DNA of 64,000 nucleotides from Anaerococcus tetradius ATCC 35098 (lineage in GTDB: Bacteria > Bacillota > Clostridia > Tissierellales > Peptoniphilaceae), in NCBI RefSeq assembly GCF_000159095.1, contig NZ_GG666300.1:76300-140299 (forward strand), given 5' to 3'. A model generated the notes under the pieces. The model saw nothing but the letters and a program-made list of their open reading frames with translations. It was not told the origin of the DNA and searched no databases. Each line of letters begins with the position of its first letter. Within the stretch, counting starts at the first letter, position 1. Below, in pieces: positions 1 through 8,180 of the stretch. The position numbers and the translations under genes were made by a program.

Positions 1-82
1 ATATCTTGATTGTCATATTGATCAAGAAGAAGCCAATGCTCTAGGCTTAGGTCCTAAAGACTTTATAGAAATTGTTATATAA
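1..82 (+). CDS. PduL-type phosphate propanoyltransferase, C-terminal end only
   Basis: The first 26 codons (frame beginning at base 2) end in TAA at 80-82. They read as a C-terminus containing CHIDQEEANALGLGP. This resembles the M-H-I-D-T-D-E-A-N-A-A-G tail of the PduL/EutD-like phosphotransacylase of microcompartments. That enzyme converts acyl-CoA and phosphate to acyl-phosphate and CoA, recycling CoA inside the shell. The family match rests on this short tail plus the shell and aldehyde dehydrogenase genes directly downstream, so it is probable rather than certain. Most of the gene lies outside the window. Confidence 0.6.
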   Translation, partial: YLDCHIDQEEANALGLGPKDFIEIVI

Positions 83-91
83 GGGGTTTAG

Positions 92-502
92 ATGACAGAA
101 AAAAAACAAGAACTAATAAGAAAAACTGAGCCTGCAAAAGATGAAGAGGCAAAGACAGAAGTAACAAAAAAAATCGCAAATAAAAATATAAAAAAAGAAG
201 AAAAAAAGGAGAATAAAAAAATGGCACAATTAGACGCATTAGGAATGATCGAAACAAAAGGATTAGTAGGAAGTATTGAAGCAGCAGATGCAATGGTAAA
301 AGCAGCTAACGTTACACTTATAGGAAAAGAACACGTTGGTGGAGGACTTGTAACAGTATTGGTTAGAGGAGATGTAGGAGCAGTAAAAGCAGCAACAGAT
401 GCAGGAGCTGCAGCAGCACAAAGAGTTGGAGAATTAGTATCAGTTCACGTAATTCCAAGACCACACACAGAAGTTGAGACAATCTTACCACACAAAGAAT
501 AA
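92..502 (+). CDS. BMC-domain hexameric shell protein (EutM/PduA type) with Lys-rich N-terminal extension
   Basis: This is a single-BMC-domain protein that would tile into the hexagonal facets of a microcompartment shell. The domain runs from about residue 47 ([20 protein letters not shown]) to the end and has the usual pore and edge segments ([20 protein letters not shown]-like strand). Residues 1-43 are a highly charged Lys/Glu extension that shell hexamers usually lack. The start at 92 has an AAGGGG site 5-6 bases upstream. An internal ATG at 221 has its own AAGGAGA site (206-212) and would give the canonical short protein, so either or both starts may be used. It lies 9 bases after the PduL tail and is nearly identical to the shell gene at 2167. 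Confidence 0.9.
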   Translation: MTEKKQELIRKTEPAKDEEAKTEVTKKIANKNIKKEEKKENKKMAQLDALGMIETKGLVGSIEAADAMVKAANVTLIGKEHVGGGLVTVLVRGDVGAVKAATDAGAAAAQRVGELVSVHVIPRPHTEVETILPHKE

Positions 503-533
503 TTGAAAATATTAATATAGAAAGAAGGTAAGT

Positions 534-2126
534 ATGACAGAATTCGATTTTGATCTATCTTCAATCCAAGCGGCAAGAGATCTTGCTAGAAAAGGAGCTG
601 AAGCAGAAAAGAAATTAAGAAATTATACATTCGATCAAATTGATAGAATTATAAAAGCAATCGCAGAAGCTGGAGAAATTCACGCAAAAGAATTAGCAGA
701 AATTGCTGTAGAAGAAACTGGATTTGGAAAAGTAGAAGATAAAATATATAAAAACCACATGGCTAGTGGACTTTTATATGAAGAAATTAAAAATCAAAAA
801 ACTATAGGAATAGTAGATGCTGACGAAAAAGGTCAAGTTATTACTGTAGCAGATCCAGTTGGTTTGATAATGGGAATTGTTCCATCAACAAATCCAACAG
901 CAACAGTTTTATACAATTCAATGATTGCTATAAAATCTAGAAATCCTATAATTTTTAGCCCACATCCAAAAGCTAAGATATGTACATCAAGAGCAATTGA
1001 AATTGTAAATGATGCAGCTGTAAGAGCAGGAGCACCAGAAAATATAGTACAAGGATTAACAAAACTTTCAATGGATGCAACAAATGAGTTGATGCATGCT
1101 GATGAAGTTAAATTAATTATAGCTACAGGTGGTCCAGCAATGGTAAAAGCAGCATATTCTGCTGGAAAACCAGCTATAGGAGTAGGAGCAGGAAACTCTC
1201 CAGCTTATATAGAAAAAACTGCTGATATCAAAAAAGCTGTTAGAAATATAATGGCATCAAAAACTTTTGATAACGGCACAATTTGTGCATCAGAACAATC
1301 ATTGATTGTTGAAAGGTCAAATAGACAAGAAGTTATTTCAGAATTTGAAAAAGCTGGAGCATATTTCATGACTGATGAAGAATGTAAAAAAGTATGTGCC
1401 TTATTATTTAGAAATGGAACTGCAATGAATCCTAACTTTGTAGGAAGAAGTGCAGAAGTTATAGCAGATGCTGCAGGAATTAGCATACCAAGTGGAACTA
1501 GAGTTCTTGTTGGTGAACAATATGGAGTTGGAAAAGAATATCCATTATCTTATGAAAAATTAACATCAGTACTTGGTTTTTATACAGTAAATGATTGGAG
1601 GGAAGCTTGTGATCTCTCATTTAAACTTTTAGAAAATGGTATAGGTCATACAATGAGCCTACATACAGAAGATAAAGAAATAGCAAGAAAATTTGCTATA
1701 AAACCAGCAAGCAGAATTCTTGTAAATACTGGTGGAACAATGGGAGGAACTGGACTTACAACAGGACTTCCAATTGCCCTAACTTTAGGTTGTGGAACAA
1801 TGGGAGGATCAAGCGTATCTGAAAATGTTGGTCCAAAACACCTTGTTAATTTGAAAAAATTAGTTTATGGAACAATAGATGCTGATAGAGTTGTTGAAGA
1901 AGATAAAATATTCAAAAAATATCATGGAAATAATTCTTCATTAAATAATAACTCATTACCATGTTATGGAAATCAAGCAAAATATTTTGACTATTCAACA
2001 GGTTGTAACAGTTGTAAAACAGAAGAAGAAAGAAAATCTTCAAACTTTAATGAAACAGGTGAGATAAACTTAGAAGAATTAAAAGAAATGGTTGACTCAC
2101 TAGTAAATGCCTTCAAAGGTAAATAA
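534..2126 (+). CDS. CoA-acylating aldehyde dehydrogenase of a microcompartment (EutE/PduP family)
   Basis: Oxidises an aldehyde to its acyl-CoA with NAD and CoA, as the core lumen enzyme of a BMC. The catalytic Cys lies at about residue 251 in FDNGTICASEQS. Glycine-rich nucleotide-binding segments occur around residues 115-125 (GIVPSTNPTATV) and 197-225. The C-terminus is longer than in the minimal family (530 residues). Residues 440-510 form a polar linker with several cysteines (CYG, TGCNSCKTEEE). It ends in an amphipathic helix (residues 511-530, LEELKEMVDSLVNAF), which looks like an encapsulation peptide. An AGAAGGTAAG site precedes the ATG. It sits between the two shell genes and presumably works with the alcohol dehydrogenase at 5652. 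The aldehyde chain length cannot be told. Confidence 0.93.
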   Translation: MTEFDFDLSSIQAARDLARKGAEAEKKLRNYTFDQIDRIIKAIAEAGEIHAKELAEIAVEETGFGKVEDKIYKNHMASGLLYEEIKNQKTIGIVDADEKGQVITVADPVGLIMGIVPSTNPTATVLYNSMIAIKSRNPIIFSPHPKAKICTSRAIEIVNDAAVRAGAPENIVQGLTKLSMDATNELMHADEVKLIIATGGPAMVKAAYSAGKPAIGVGAGNSPAYIEKTADIKKAVRNIMASKTFDNGTICASEQSLIVERSNRQEVISEFEKAGAYFMTDEECKKVCALLFRNGTAMNPNFVGRSAEVIADAAGISIPSGTRVLVGEQYGVGKEYPLSYEKLTSVLGFYTVNDWREACDLSFKLLENGIGHTMSLHTEDKEIARKFAIKPASRILVNTGGTMGGTGLTTGLPIALTLGCGTMGGSSVSENVGPKHLVNLKKLVYGTIDADRVVEEDKIFKKYHGNNSSLNNNSLPCYGNQAKYFDYSTGCNSCKTEEERKSSNFNETGEINLEELKEMVDSLVNAFKGK

Positions 2127-2166
2127 ATAAGTTTATAAAAAAATAAAAATATAAAGGAGAAAAAAA

Positions 2167-2442
2167 ATGAACGAAGCTTTAGGAATGATTGAAACAAAAG
2201 GATTAGTAGGAAGTATTGAAGCAGCAGATGCAATGGTAAAAGCAGCTAACGTTACTCTTGTAGGAAAAGAACACGTTGGTGGAGGACTTGTAACAGTATC
2301 AGTTAGAGGAGATGTAGGAGCAGTAAAAGCAGCAACAGATGCAGGAGCCGCAGCAGCACAAAGAGTTGGAGAATTAGTATCAGTTCACGTAATTCCAAGA
2401 CCACACACAGAAGTAGAATCAATTTTACCAAAAAATAAATAA
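2167..2442 (+). CDS. BMC-domain hexameric shell protein (EutM/PduA type)
   Basis: A 91-residue canonical shell hexamer protein ([20 protein letters not shown] at residues 4-23). It differs from the product at 92-502 at only a few positions and lacks the 43-residue charged extension. The ATG follows AAAGGAGAAAAAAA. The DNA is also almost unchanged relative to bases about 239-480, which points to recent duplication or ongoing gene conversion. It lies 40 bases after the aldehyde dehydrogenase and 5 bases before the TPR gene, so it is in the same operon. Confidence 0.95.
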   Translation: MNEALGMIETKGLVGSIEAADAMVKAANVTLVGKEHVGGGLVTVSVRGDVGAVKAATDAGAAAAQRVGELVSVHVIPRPHTEVESILPKNK

Positions 2443-2447
2443 AAATC

Positions 2448-3233
2448 ATGGAATATGATTTATCAAACTTTTATAAAGATTTAAAGCTAAAGTTTAATAA
2501 ATCAAATGGCAAGGAAATTCTTCTATTTTTGATGGGAGAATTTTCCAAAACTATAAGTTTGAAAGATGAAAGAGCCATTATCGCTGTCGGTAATGAGCTC
2601 GCATCTTTTCTTAGAGTAAAGGGACAAACAGACTTTGCTTATAAGATTTATAAAGTAATAAAAAAATTAGTATTAAAGAGCTATGGATTTATTTCAAAAG
2701 ACTATGCTAGTCTTTTAATAAATATTTCAAATTGTCATATAGTTGCTAAAAATTATGATCTGGCAATTGATGTTTTGTATGAAACTGAAAATATTTTAAA
2801 TCAATTAGAAGATACACAATATCTTATGGCAAGTGTATATAACAATAGATCCCAAGCTTATAGGGCAAAAAATATGCTTGATTTAGCACAAAAAGATATT
2901 GAAAATGCTCTAAAAATTATAGAAAATAAAGAAAAAATAGCTGTATCTAAAATTAATCTTGCAGAAATTTTGACACTCAAAAAGAAATTTGCTGACGCCT
3001 TGGTAAATGCTAATGAGGCTATATTGTATTATGAAAAAAACAATTTAAGACTTCCTCACCTGGCTAATGCCTACGCAACAGCCGCAAATATTTATTATAA
3101 TAATGAACAATATTATAAATCTGCATATTATTACGAAAAAGCTCTAGAAGTATTTGACGAAACCGTCGGCGAAGGTCCAATTAAAGATATTTTAATTAAA
3201 AACTTAAAGCAAGCTAAAAAAAAGGGGATATAG
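2448..3233 (+). CDS. Tetratricopeptide-repeat protein of the BMC operon
   Basis: A 261-residue all-helical soluble protein with TPR-like repeats, for example around residues 120-160 (ASVYNNRSQAYRAKNMLDLA) and 200-235 (ATAANIYYNNEQYYKSAYYY). It has no signal peptide or membrane segment. It starts 5 bases after the second shell gene with no clear Shine-Dalgarno site, suggesting translational coupling. It is followed at once by the DUF4037 and DUF4125 genes. TPR proteins are scaffolds, so a role in holding the nucleotidyltransferase-like neighbour or in compartment assembly is possible. That role is inferred from position only. Confidence 0.75.
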   Translation: MEYDLSNFYKDLKLKFNKSNGKEILLFLMGEFSKTISLKDERAIIAVGNELASFLRVKGQTDFAYKIYKVIKKLVLKSYGFISKDYASLLINISNCHIVAKNYDLAIDVLYETENILNQLEDTQYLMASVYNNRSQAYRAKNMLDLAQKDIENALKIIENKEKIAVSKINLAEILTLKKKFADALVNANEAILYYEKNNLRLPHLANAYATAANIYYNNEQYYKSAYYYEKALEVFDETVGEGPIKDILIKNLKQAKKKGI

Positions 3234-3234
3234 A

Positions 3235-4161
3235 ATGAATGGTATAGATTTATCAAAAAAATATTTTTATGATATAGCTTATCCTATTTTCAAAAAAAAT
3301 TGTCCTGAAATTTTAGATATTTCATCAATTGGTCTTGTTGGGGAAGGATCTGAGTGTTTTGGCCTAGATGATGACATATCAAAGGATCATGATTTTGGTC
3401 CTGGATTTTGTATTTGGCTAAGTGAAGATGATGTTAAAATTTATAAAAATAGTATTGAATCTGTTTTGAAAAAATTACCAAAGGAATTTTTGGGATATAA
3501 AAGAATTGATTCACAAATTGCAGATAAAAGAGTAGGTTTATTTTCTGTAGAAGATTTTTATGAAAAATATACATCAGTTAGAAAGTTTCCAATTAATGAT
3601 ATAGATTTTTTAAAAATTCCAGAATCTTTTCTTGCTACTGTTACTAATGGAGAAATTTTTTTAGATAATTGTAAATTATTTTCAGCTTATAGAAAATATT
3701 TATTAGATTTTTATCCAGAAGATGTAATTAGAAAAAAACTTGCTGCCTATCTTTTTCAAATGGCTCAAGCTGGACAATATAACTTGAAGAGGTCTCTTGA
3801 TAGAAGTGATATTTCAGCAACATTTTTTGCAAAGGCTGAGTTTATGGAAGCTTTATTTGGAGTACTTTTTTTATTTGCAAAAGTCTATATGCCTTATTAT
3901 AAGTTAAGATACAAAAGATTAGTACAAATTAATTATTATCCTAGCCAATTATTTGAAGATATGAATAAATTTATCCTAGCAAATAGTAAAAAAGATCTTT
4001 TATATTTGAGTGAAAAGTTAAGTATTTATGTAAAAGACATTTTAAAATATAGGTCAATCACTAGGTCAAATGATGATTTTTTATTAACTCATGCAATTGA
4101 GGTGCAAAATTCTATTAAAAATCCACAAATTAGGGCTATTAATTTGGTGAAAGGAAATTAA
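3235..4161 (+). CDS. DUF4037 nucleotidyltransferase-like protein
   Basis: A 308-residue protein with an N-terminal nucleotidyltransferase-type motif. Around residues 34-55, GEGSECFGLDDDISKDHDFG gives the G-S plus D-x-D/D-H-D pattern of the pol-beta fold, as in DUF4037 proteins. The C-terminal half is helical. Function is unknown. The fold suggests transfer of a nucleotide to a protein or small molecule. The ATG is 2 bases after the TPR stop, with a GGGG-type site. The stop is one base from the next ATG, so TPR, DUF4037 and DUF4125 are made together. The domain assignment is from recognised motifs, not a search. Confidence 0.75.
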   Translation: MNGIDLSKKYFYDIAYPIFKKNCPEILDISSIGLVGEGSECFGLDDDISKDHDFGPGFCIWLSEDDVKIYKNSIESVLKKLPKEFLGYKRIDSQIADKRVGLFSVEDFYEKYTSVRKFPINDIDFLKIPESFLATVTNGEIFLDNCKLFSAYRKYLLDFYPEDVIRKKLAAYLFQMAQAGQYNLKRSLDRSDISATFFAKAEFMEALFGVLFLFAKVYMPYYKLRYKRLVQINYYPSQLFEDMNKFILANSKKDLLYLSEKLSIYVKDILKYRSITRSNDDFLLTHAIEVQNSIKNPQIRAINLVKGN

Positions 4162-4162
4162 T

Positions 4163-4792
4163 ATGAGGTACTTATTTAAAAATATTGACAAAAACTTGAT
4201 GAAAGATATACTTAATGATTATAAATTATCTTGTATTTTCGATGAGCTTTCTTGGATTTTGGACTTTGAATGGAAAAGTTTTGACAAGATTAGGGGATTA
4301 AATGGTAGGGCAATTTGCCAAGATTCGCCTAAAGAATTTTTTATTATGAGGCTTGCTCAATATTTAGCCTATAATGAAAAAGTTGTAAATTATTTATACG
4401 AGGACCTAAAAAAAGCAGAAAAAAATGATTTTAATCCCATTTTTGATAAGTATGCTAGAATGATGGAATTTACAGATAAGGATAAGTTTGAAATTATTAA
4501 AGAAAACTTAGAAGACTTATCACAGGTTAAGATTCATCTTTTAGAAAAAATTAAAAATATCCTAAAGTCAAAGTCAACAGATACTCCAAAAGAATTAGAA
4601 AAAATAAGGCCTAGAGAGTCTGAAGATAAGAAAATTTCATCTTATGATTATTATATAGCTGAAATTTCTTCTTTGTCTTTAAAAACTTTGTGGGCTATTG
4701 AAGAGATGATAAATCATCCTCCTTTTAACTTAGAAGAAAATATTTATGATAACACAAAATATTTATTTGAAAGATTAAATATTAAGGAGTAA
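4163..4792 (+). CDS. DUF4125 family protein
   Basis: A 209-residue helical protein of the DUF4125 type, recognised from its N-terminal region (SWILDFEWKSFDKIRGLNGR, residues 31-50) and its place after a DUF4037 gene. It is soluble, with no signal peptide. Tight spacing (1 base after the DUF4037 stop, GAAAGGA site) implies co-translation with that gene. Biochemical function is unknown. Pairing with a nucleotidyltransferase-like protein and a TPR protein suggests a three-part regulatory or modification unit for the compartment. Confidence 0.7.
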   Translation: MRYLFKNIDKNLMKDILNDYKLSCIFDELSWILDFEWKSFDKIRGLNGRAICQDSPKEFFIMRLAQYLAYNEKVVNYLYEDLKKAEKNDFNPIFDKYARMMEFTDKDKFEIIKENLEDLSQVKIHLLEKIKNILKSKSTDTPKELEKIRPRESEDKKISSYDYYIAEISSLSLKTLWAIEEMINHPPFNLEENIYDNTKYLFERLNIKE

Positions 4793-4794
4793 GA

Positions 4795-5655
4795 ATGATC
4801 AAAAAAGAAAAACCATACTCAATTGGTGAAGCTTCAAATAAAGCACAAGTATCTACGAGAACCTTAAGACATTATGAAAGTATAGGGCTTATTAAACCAG
4901 ATTTTGTTAAAGAAAATGGATATAGATATTATACAGATGAAACTATACTTGTAATTTCTTTAATAAAATATTTACAATTTATGGATTTCACATTGGATGA
5001 GATTAGAAATTTTATTTCTAATACAGAATATAATGATGTTAGCAAGACCTTTAATGAACTTATTAAAAGAACTAGTGAAGAAATAAAAAGATTAGATGAA
5101 AGATTAACGATAATAAAAGATTGGAACGAGCTAATATCAGAAGCTTCGTCTGCCTTTTTAATAGGAAACAACACTCCAAGTATTAAATACATAAAGGAAA
5201 GCGAATTAATTTCCTATCCTATGGATTTTGATTTTTACTATGAAGATACTGTCCTAGATTTAGACTTTGCAAATTTTGTAAAAAGTAAAGATAACAAGAT
5301 TACAGGTCCTGTTATGTTTTATTTTGATTCTTATATTGATAGATTAATGTGCGAAAACGATAATAGACCTATAAAGGGTCGATACATTCAAAGAACTGTT
5401 AATCCTATCAAAGATCAAAAAGATATTTTCACCATAAAAGATGGAATTTATGGGTCTATTTATCATTTTGGAAAATATGAAAATTTAAGTAAATCCTATC
5501 AAAAACTTATAAATCGGGCTAAAAAATATAGGTATAAATTATCAAAAGAGGTTATAGAAAGATTTGTAGTGGATTCTTGGACTTTTAGAGATGAAGAAAA
5601 ATATGTAACAGAGATACTAATACCGATAGAAATGAAAGTAGAGGAAAATAAATGA
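4795..5655 (+). CDS. MerR-family transcriptional regulator with C-terminal effector domain
   Basis: The N-terminal winged helix (residues 8-75) includes YSIGEASNKAQVSTRTLRHY and GYRYYTDE, typical of MerR proteins. A coiled coil follows (about residues 75-110). The C-terminal 150 residues look like a GyrI/AraC-type ligand-binding domain. It has an AAGGAG site before the ATG, 2 bases after the DUF4125 stop, and its TGA overlaps the alcohol dehydrogenase ATG. It is probably the local regulator of the BMC operon, sensing the substrate or aldehyde. The inducer is unknown. Confidence 0.85.
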   Translation: MIKKEKPYSIGEASNKAQVSTRTLRHYESIGLIKPDFVKENGYRYYTDETILVISLIKYLQFMDFTLDEIRNFISNTEYNDVSKTFNELIKRTSEEIKRLDERLTIIKDWNELISEASSAFLIGNNTPSIKYIKESELISYPMDFDFYYEDTVLDLDFANFVKSKDNKITGPVMFYFDSYIDRLMCENDNRPIKGRYIQRTVNPIKDQKDIFTIKDGIYGSIYHFGKYENLSKSYQKLINRAKKYRYKLSKEVIERFVVDSWTFRDEEKYVTEILIPIEMKVEENK

Positions 5656-6737
5656 CATTTTCAGTAAAACCTACTATAAATGTTGGAGATGATAGCCTAA
5701 AAATTTTAAATTCTTTAGACGTAAATAAAATATTTTTTGTAACAGATCCATTTGTAGTAGAAAGCAAAATGATAGACCAAGTAACAAGCCTGCTAAATAA
5801 AAATATTTCTTATGATATTTTTAGTGAAATCAAACCAGACCCAAGCCAAGAATTAGTTGAAGAAGGAAAAAAAGCTTTAAAAGCTTCAAATCCTGAATTG
5901 GTTTGTGCAATTGGTGGAGGATCTGCGATAGATGCTACAAAGGCTATTATTTATGATATATACAAGGAAGAAAAAGTAAAGAAAACTTTTGTTGCTATAC
6001 CAACCACAGCAGGTACAGGAAGTGAGTCAACGAATTTTGCAGTTGTAACTGTAGGAAGTGATAAAAAAGTATTAATAGATGATATAATGCTTCCAGATTA
6101 TGCCCTATTAATTCCAAAATTTACAAAAACCGTGCCAAATTTTATCACTGCTGATACAGGAATGGACGTATTAACTCACGCAATAGAAGCATATATTAGT
6201 AAAAACGCATCAATATATACTGATACATTTTCAAAAACTTGCATAGAAACAGTATTTGAAATTTTGCCAAAAGTATATGATGATGGAGATAGGTTAAAAC
6301 TTAGAGAAAAAATGCTAGAAGTTTCAAATATGGCAGGAATTGCCTTTAACAATGCAGGACTTGGAATAAACCATTCCCTAGCCCATACAATTGGCGGAAC
6401 TTTCCATATTTCTCACGGAAGATTAAATGCAATACTTCTTCCTTACGTAATAGAATATAATTGTAAAAATTCCGATGATACTAGAAAAAAATTAGATGAT
6501 TTAGCTCAAAAATTAAATCATAGGGATTACACTTGCCTTATTAAAGTCATTAAAGAAATGAATAAAAAATTCAATATTCCAGAAAAATTAAGTGGCCTTG
6601 GGAAAATCGATGAAAAAACTTACCAAGATTCAATAGATAAAATGGCACTTACAGCCCTAAATGACAGGTGCACACCAACAAATCCAGCCTTGGTAACAAA
6701 ATTTGATTTAGCAAATATCCTAAGGGATGCTTTTTAA
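5652..6737 (+). CDS. Iron-type (group III) alcohol dehydrogenase of the BMC operon
   Basis: Reduces the aldehyde to alcohol, regenerating NAD for the aldehyde dehydrogenase. It is 361 residues, at the short end of the family. The nucleotide-binding motif is GGGSAIDATKA (residues 88-98). TTAGTGSEST follows at 118-127. The metal ligands are an Asp and His in DVLTHAIEAY plus two His in HSLAHTIGG and HISHGRLNA. Its ATG overlaps the MerR stop (ATGA), so it is the last gene of the operon. No clear intrinsic terminator follows. The alternative annotation is a 1-propanol or ethanol dehydrogenase of the EutG/PduQ kind; the substrate depends on the unseen signature enzyme. Confidence 0.9.
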   Translation: MTFSVKPTINVGDDSLKILNSLDVNKIFFVTDPFVVESKMIDQVTSLLNKNISYDIFSEIKPDPSQELVEEGKKALKASNPELVCAIGGGSAIDATKAIIYDIYKEEKVKKTFVAIPTTAGTGSESTNFAVVTVGSDKKVLIDDIMLPDYALLIPKFTKTVPNFITADTGMDVLTHAIEAYISKNASIYTDTFSKTCIETVFEILPKVYDDGDRLKLREKMLEVSNMAGIAFNNAGLGINHSLAHTIGGTFHISHGRLNAILLPYVIEYNCKNSDDTRKKLDDLAQKLNHRDYTCLIKVIKEMNKKFNIPEKLSGLGKIDEKTYQDSIDKMALTALNDRCTPTNPALVTKFDLANILRDAF

Positions 6738-6775
6738 ATTTTCAAAATTCATGTGTAAAAAAATGACCTTAAAAG

Positions 6776-6831
6776 TTGAACTGCCCCCCCAAAAGTTAGA
6801 CCTAAAAACTAACAAAAGGAGGTCAGTTTTT
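6776..6831 (+). mobile_element. Remnant of an IS3-family insertion sequence end
   Basis: The segment reads CTGCCCCCCCAAAAGTTAGA and continues into AACAAAAGGAGGTCAGTTTT, with partial self-complementarity. This resembles the left terminus and orfA leader of IS3/IS150-type elements. No transposase reading frame follows: the downstream frame starts ATGAAAAATA but hits a stop after 16 codons. Seen: the end-like sequence. Inferred: an IS that decayed or was deleted. Confidence 0.4.
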
Positions 6832-7108
6832 TTATGAAAAATATAGAAAAATTATATACTTTCGTATTTAAAAGTTTATTATAAAAATATAAAAATATTA
6901 TAAGCTCTCCTATTGCAAAAAATCCTAATAAGACTAAAGAATGTGGACATATAAATCTAAAGTTATTTGATTCAATTGCCAAAAAGTTAAGTCCTATTAT
7001 TTTTAAAGATTTATAGTAAGTTACAAATCCAAACATTGAAGAAATTATAGACAGAAGAAATATTATTCCAAAAGGCTTTACTGCTAAATGTGAAAATATA
7101 CAGGCCTA

Positions 7109-7396
7109 AAAGCTAATGAGTATAGGGTTAAGAATATGAAAACAAAAAGGGGGACTTGTAACATTGCTAAGAAAAGAATATGGATAAATCTTTAATTAGT
7201 AAACAAACCCATGGAATGTTTAGAATATGTCATTACTCATGAGTTGGTTCATTTGATAGAAAAAAATCACACCAATAGATTTCACGCTTTAGTAGAAGAA
7301 TTTTATCCCACATGGAAATAGTATAGAAAATTATTATCACAAATGCCATTAGATTATCTGGAAAAGGACAATAACAAGGAGGATAAAGACATCTAG
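7109..7396 (+). pseudogene. YgjP-like (DUF45) zinc metallopeptidase, broken
   Basis: In one frame the sequence reads VKNMKTKRGTCNIAKKRIW, a stop, then LEYVITHELVHLIEKNHTNR and FHALVEEFYPTWK, another stop, and about 23 more residues. The HELVH motif with a third His nine residues later is the metal site of YgjP-type peptidases. Two in-frame stops (near 7181 and 7321) and loss of the N-terminal half show it is not functional. Bases 6832-7108 upstream contain no open frame and may be the eroded start or IS debris. Confidence 0.75.
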
Positions 7397-7461
7397 CGAT
7401 TTATTGCAATAAAAGGATGAAAATTCTATAAATCTTGTTATTACAATATGGATGAATTTTT

Positions 7462-7494
7462 AAAGGCTAGGAGCATTTAAGCTCTTAGCTTTTT
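7462..7494 (+). terminator. Intrinsic terminator-like hairpin
   Basis: AAGGCTAGGAGC pairs with GCTCTTAGCTTT (with G-U pairs) around an ATTTAA loop and is followed by TTTT. It lies after the dead peptidase gene and before the Nudix gene. Confidence 0.6.
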
Positions 7495-7627
7495 ATAATA
7501 CCAACTAATAAATCCCAAATCAAAAATCCAAAGCAACTAGGTATTATTCTCGATTTATCCTTTTTCCTTTTAACTCAGCTATTATTAATATATAATAATA
7601 AGATAAGAAAAAGTTAGTGAGGGTGTT

Positions 7628-8071
7628 ATGAATATAAAGTTAATGAATATGGTAATGATTTGTGATGATGTTAATGATAGGGTTCTTGTTCTTGATAAGG
7701 TTAAAAAGTATGGCTGGGAAGGGCTTACTTTTCCTGGGGGCAAGGTCGAGGAAGGCGAAAGCCTTACTGATTCTGTGATAAGGGAGGCCAAGGAGGAAAC
7801 TAACCTCGATATCAAAAATCCTAAGCTTGTTGGTGTGATTAGTTGGATTTATGGAGAGAATAGGGATTTGGGCTTTATTTATAAGACTAATGAGTTTTCT
7901 GGAAAGCTTATCGAAGAAAATCGTGAGGGTAGACTTTTTTGGGCTTCTTATGAAAAGATGAAGGCTATGGATGGCCTATCAGAATCCATGGATAAGATTT
8001 TTAAAATCTATGATGGAAAGTGTAGGGAGATTACTTGGTTTTATGATGAAGGAAGAGTTATTTATCAATAG
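7628..8071 (+). CDS. Nudix hydrolase (MutT-like)
   Basis: A 147-residue pyrophosphohydrolase of the MutT/Nudix fold. The complete Nudix box is visible at residues 37-59: G-G-K-V-E-E-G-E, then R-E-A-K-E-E-T-N-L, matching GX5EX7REUXEEXGU. It probably hydrolyses an oxidised or surplus nucleoside diphosphate derivative; specificity cannot be read. It has a GAGGGTG site before the ATG and is a stand-alone gene. Confidence 0.92.
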   Translation: MNIKLMNMVMICDDVNDRVLVLDKVKKYGWEGLTFPGGKVEEGESLTDSVIREAKEETNLDIKNPKLVGVISWIYGENRDLGFIYKTNEFSGKLIEENREGRLFWASYEKMKAMDGLSESMDKIFKIYDGKCREITWFYDEGRVIYQ

Positions 8072-8089
8072 AAACTAGGAAAGTTATTA

Positions 8090-8118
8090 TTGAAAAGTGA
8101 TTAGCTTTCTGTTATACT
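8090..8118 (+). promoter_or_regulatory. Sigma-A promoter of the FemAB/ABC exporter operon
   Basis: TTGAAA (8090-8095), a 17-base spacer and TATACT (8113-8118), about 60 bases upstream of the FemAB start. Confidence 0.65.
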
Positions 8119-8180
8119 TTAGTTAGTGTATGGTACAGACCATAACAGTTCGGTTATTAAAAATTGAAAGTGAGTAATAT

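Noticed and set aside
1991..2233. Leu/Phe-rich minus-strand frames opposite the shell genes
   Set aside because: They are antisense shadows of Lys/Glu-rich coding sequence; the real genes on the plus strand are clear.
6809..7036. 75-codon minus-strand frame with hydrophobic content
   Set aside because: No ribosome site, it lies opposite eroded IS and peptidase sequence, and hydrophobicity follows from AT-rich composition.
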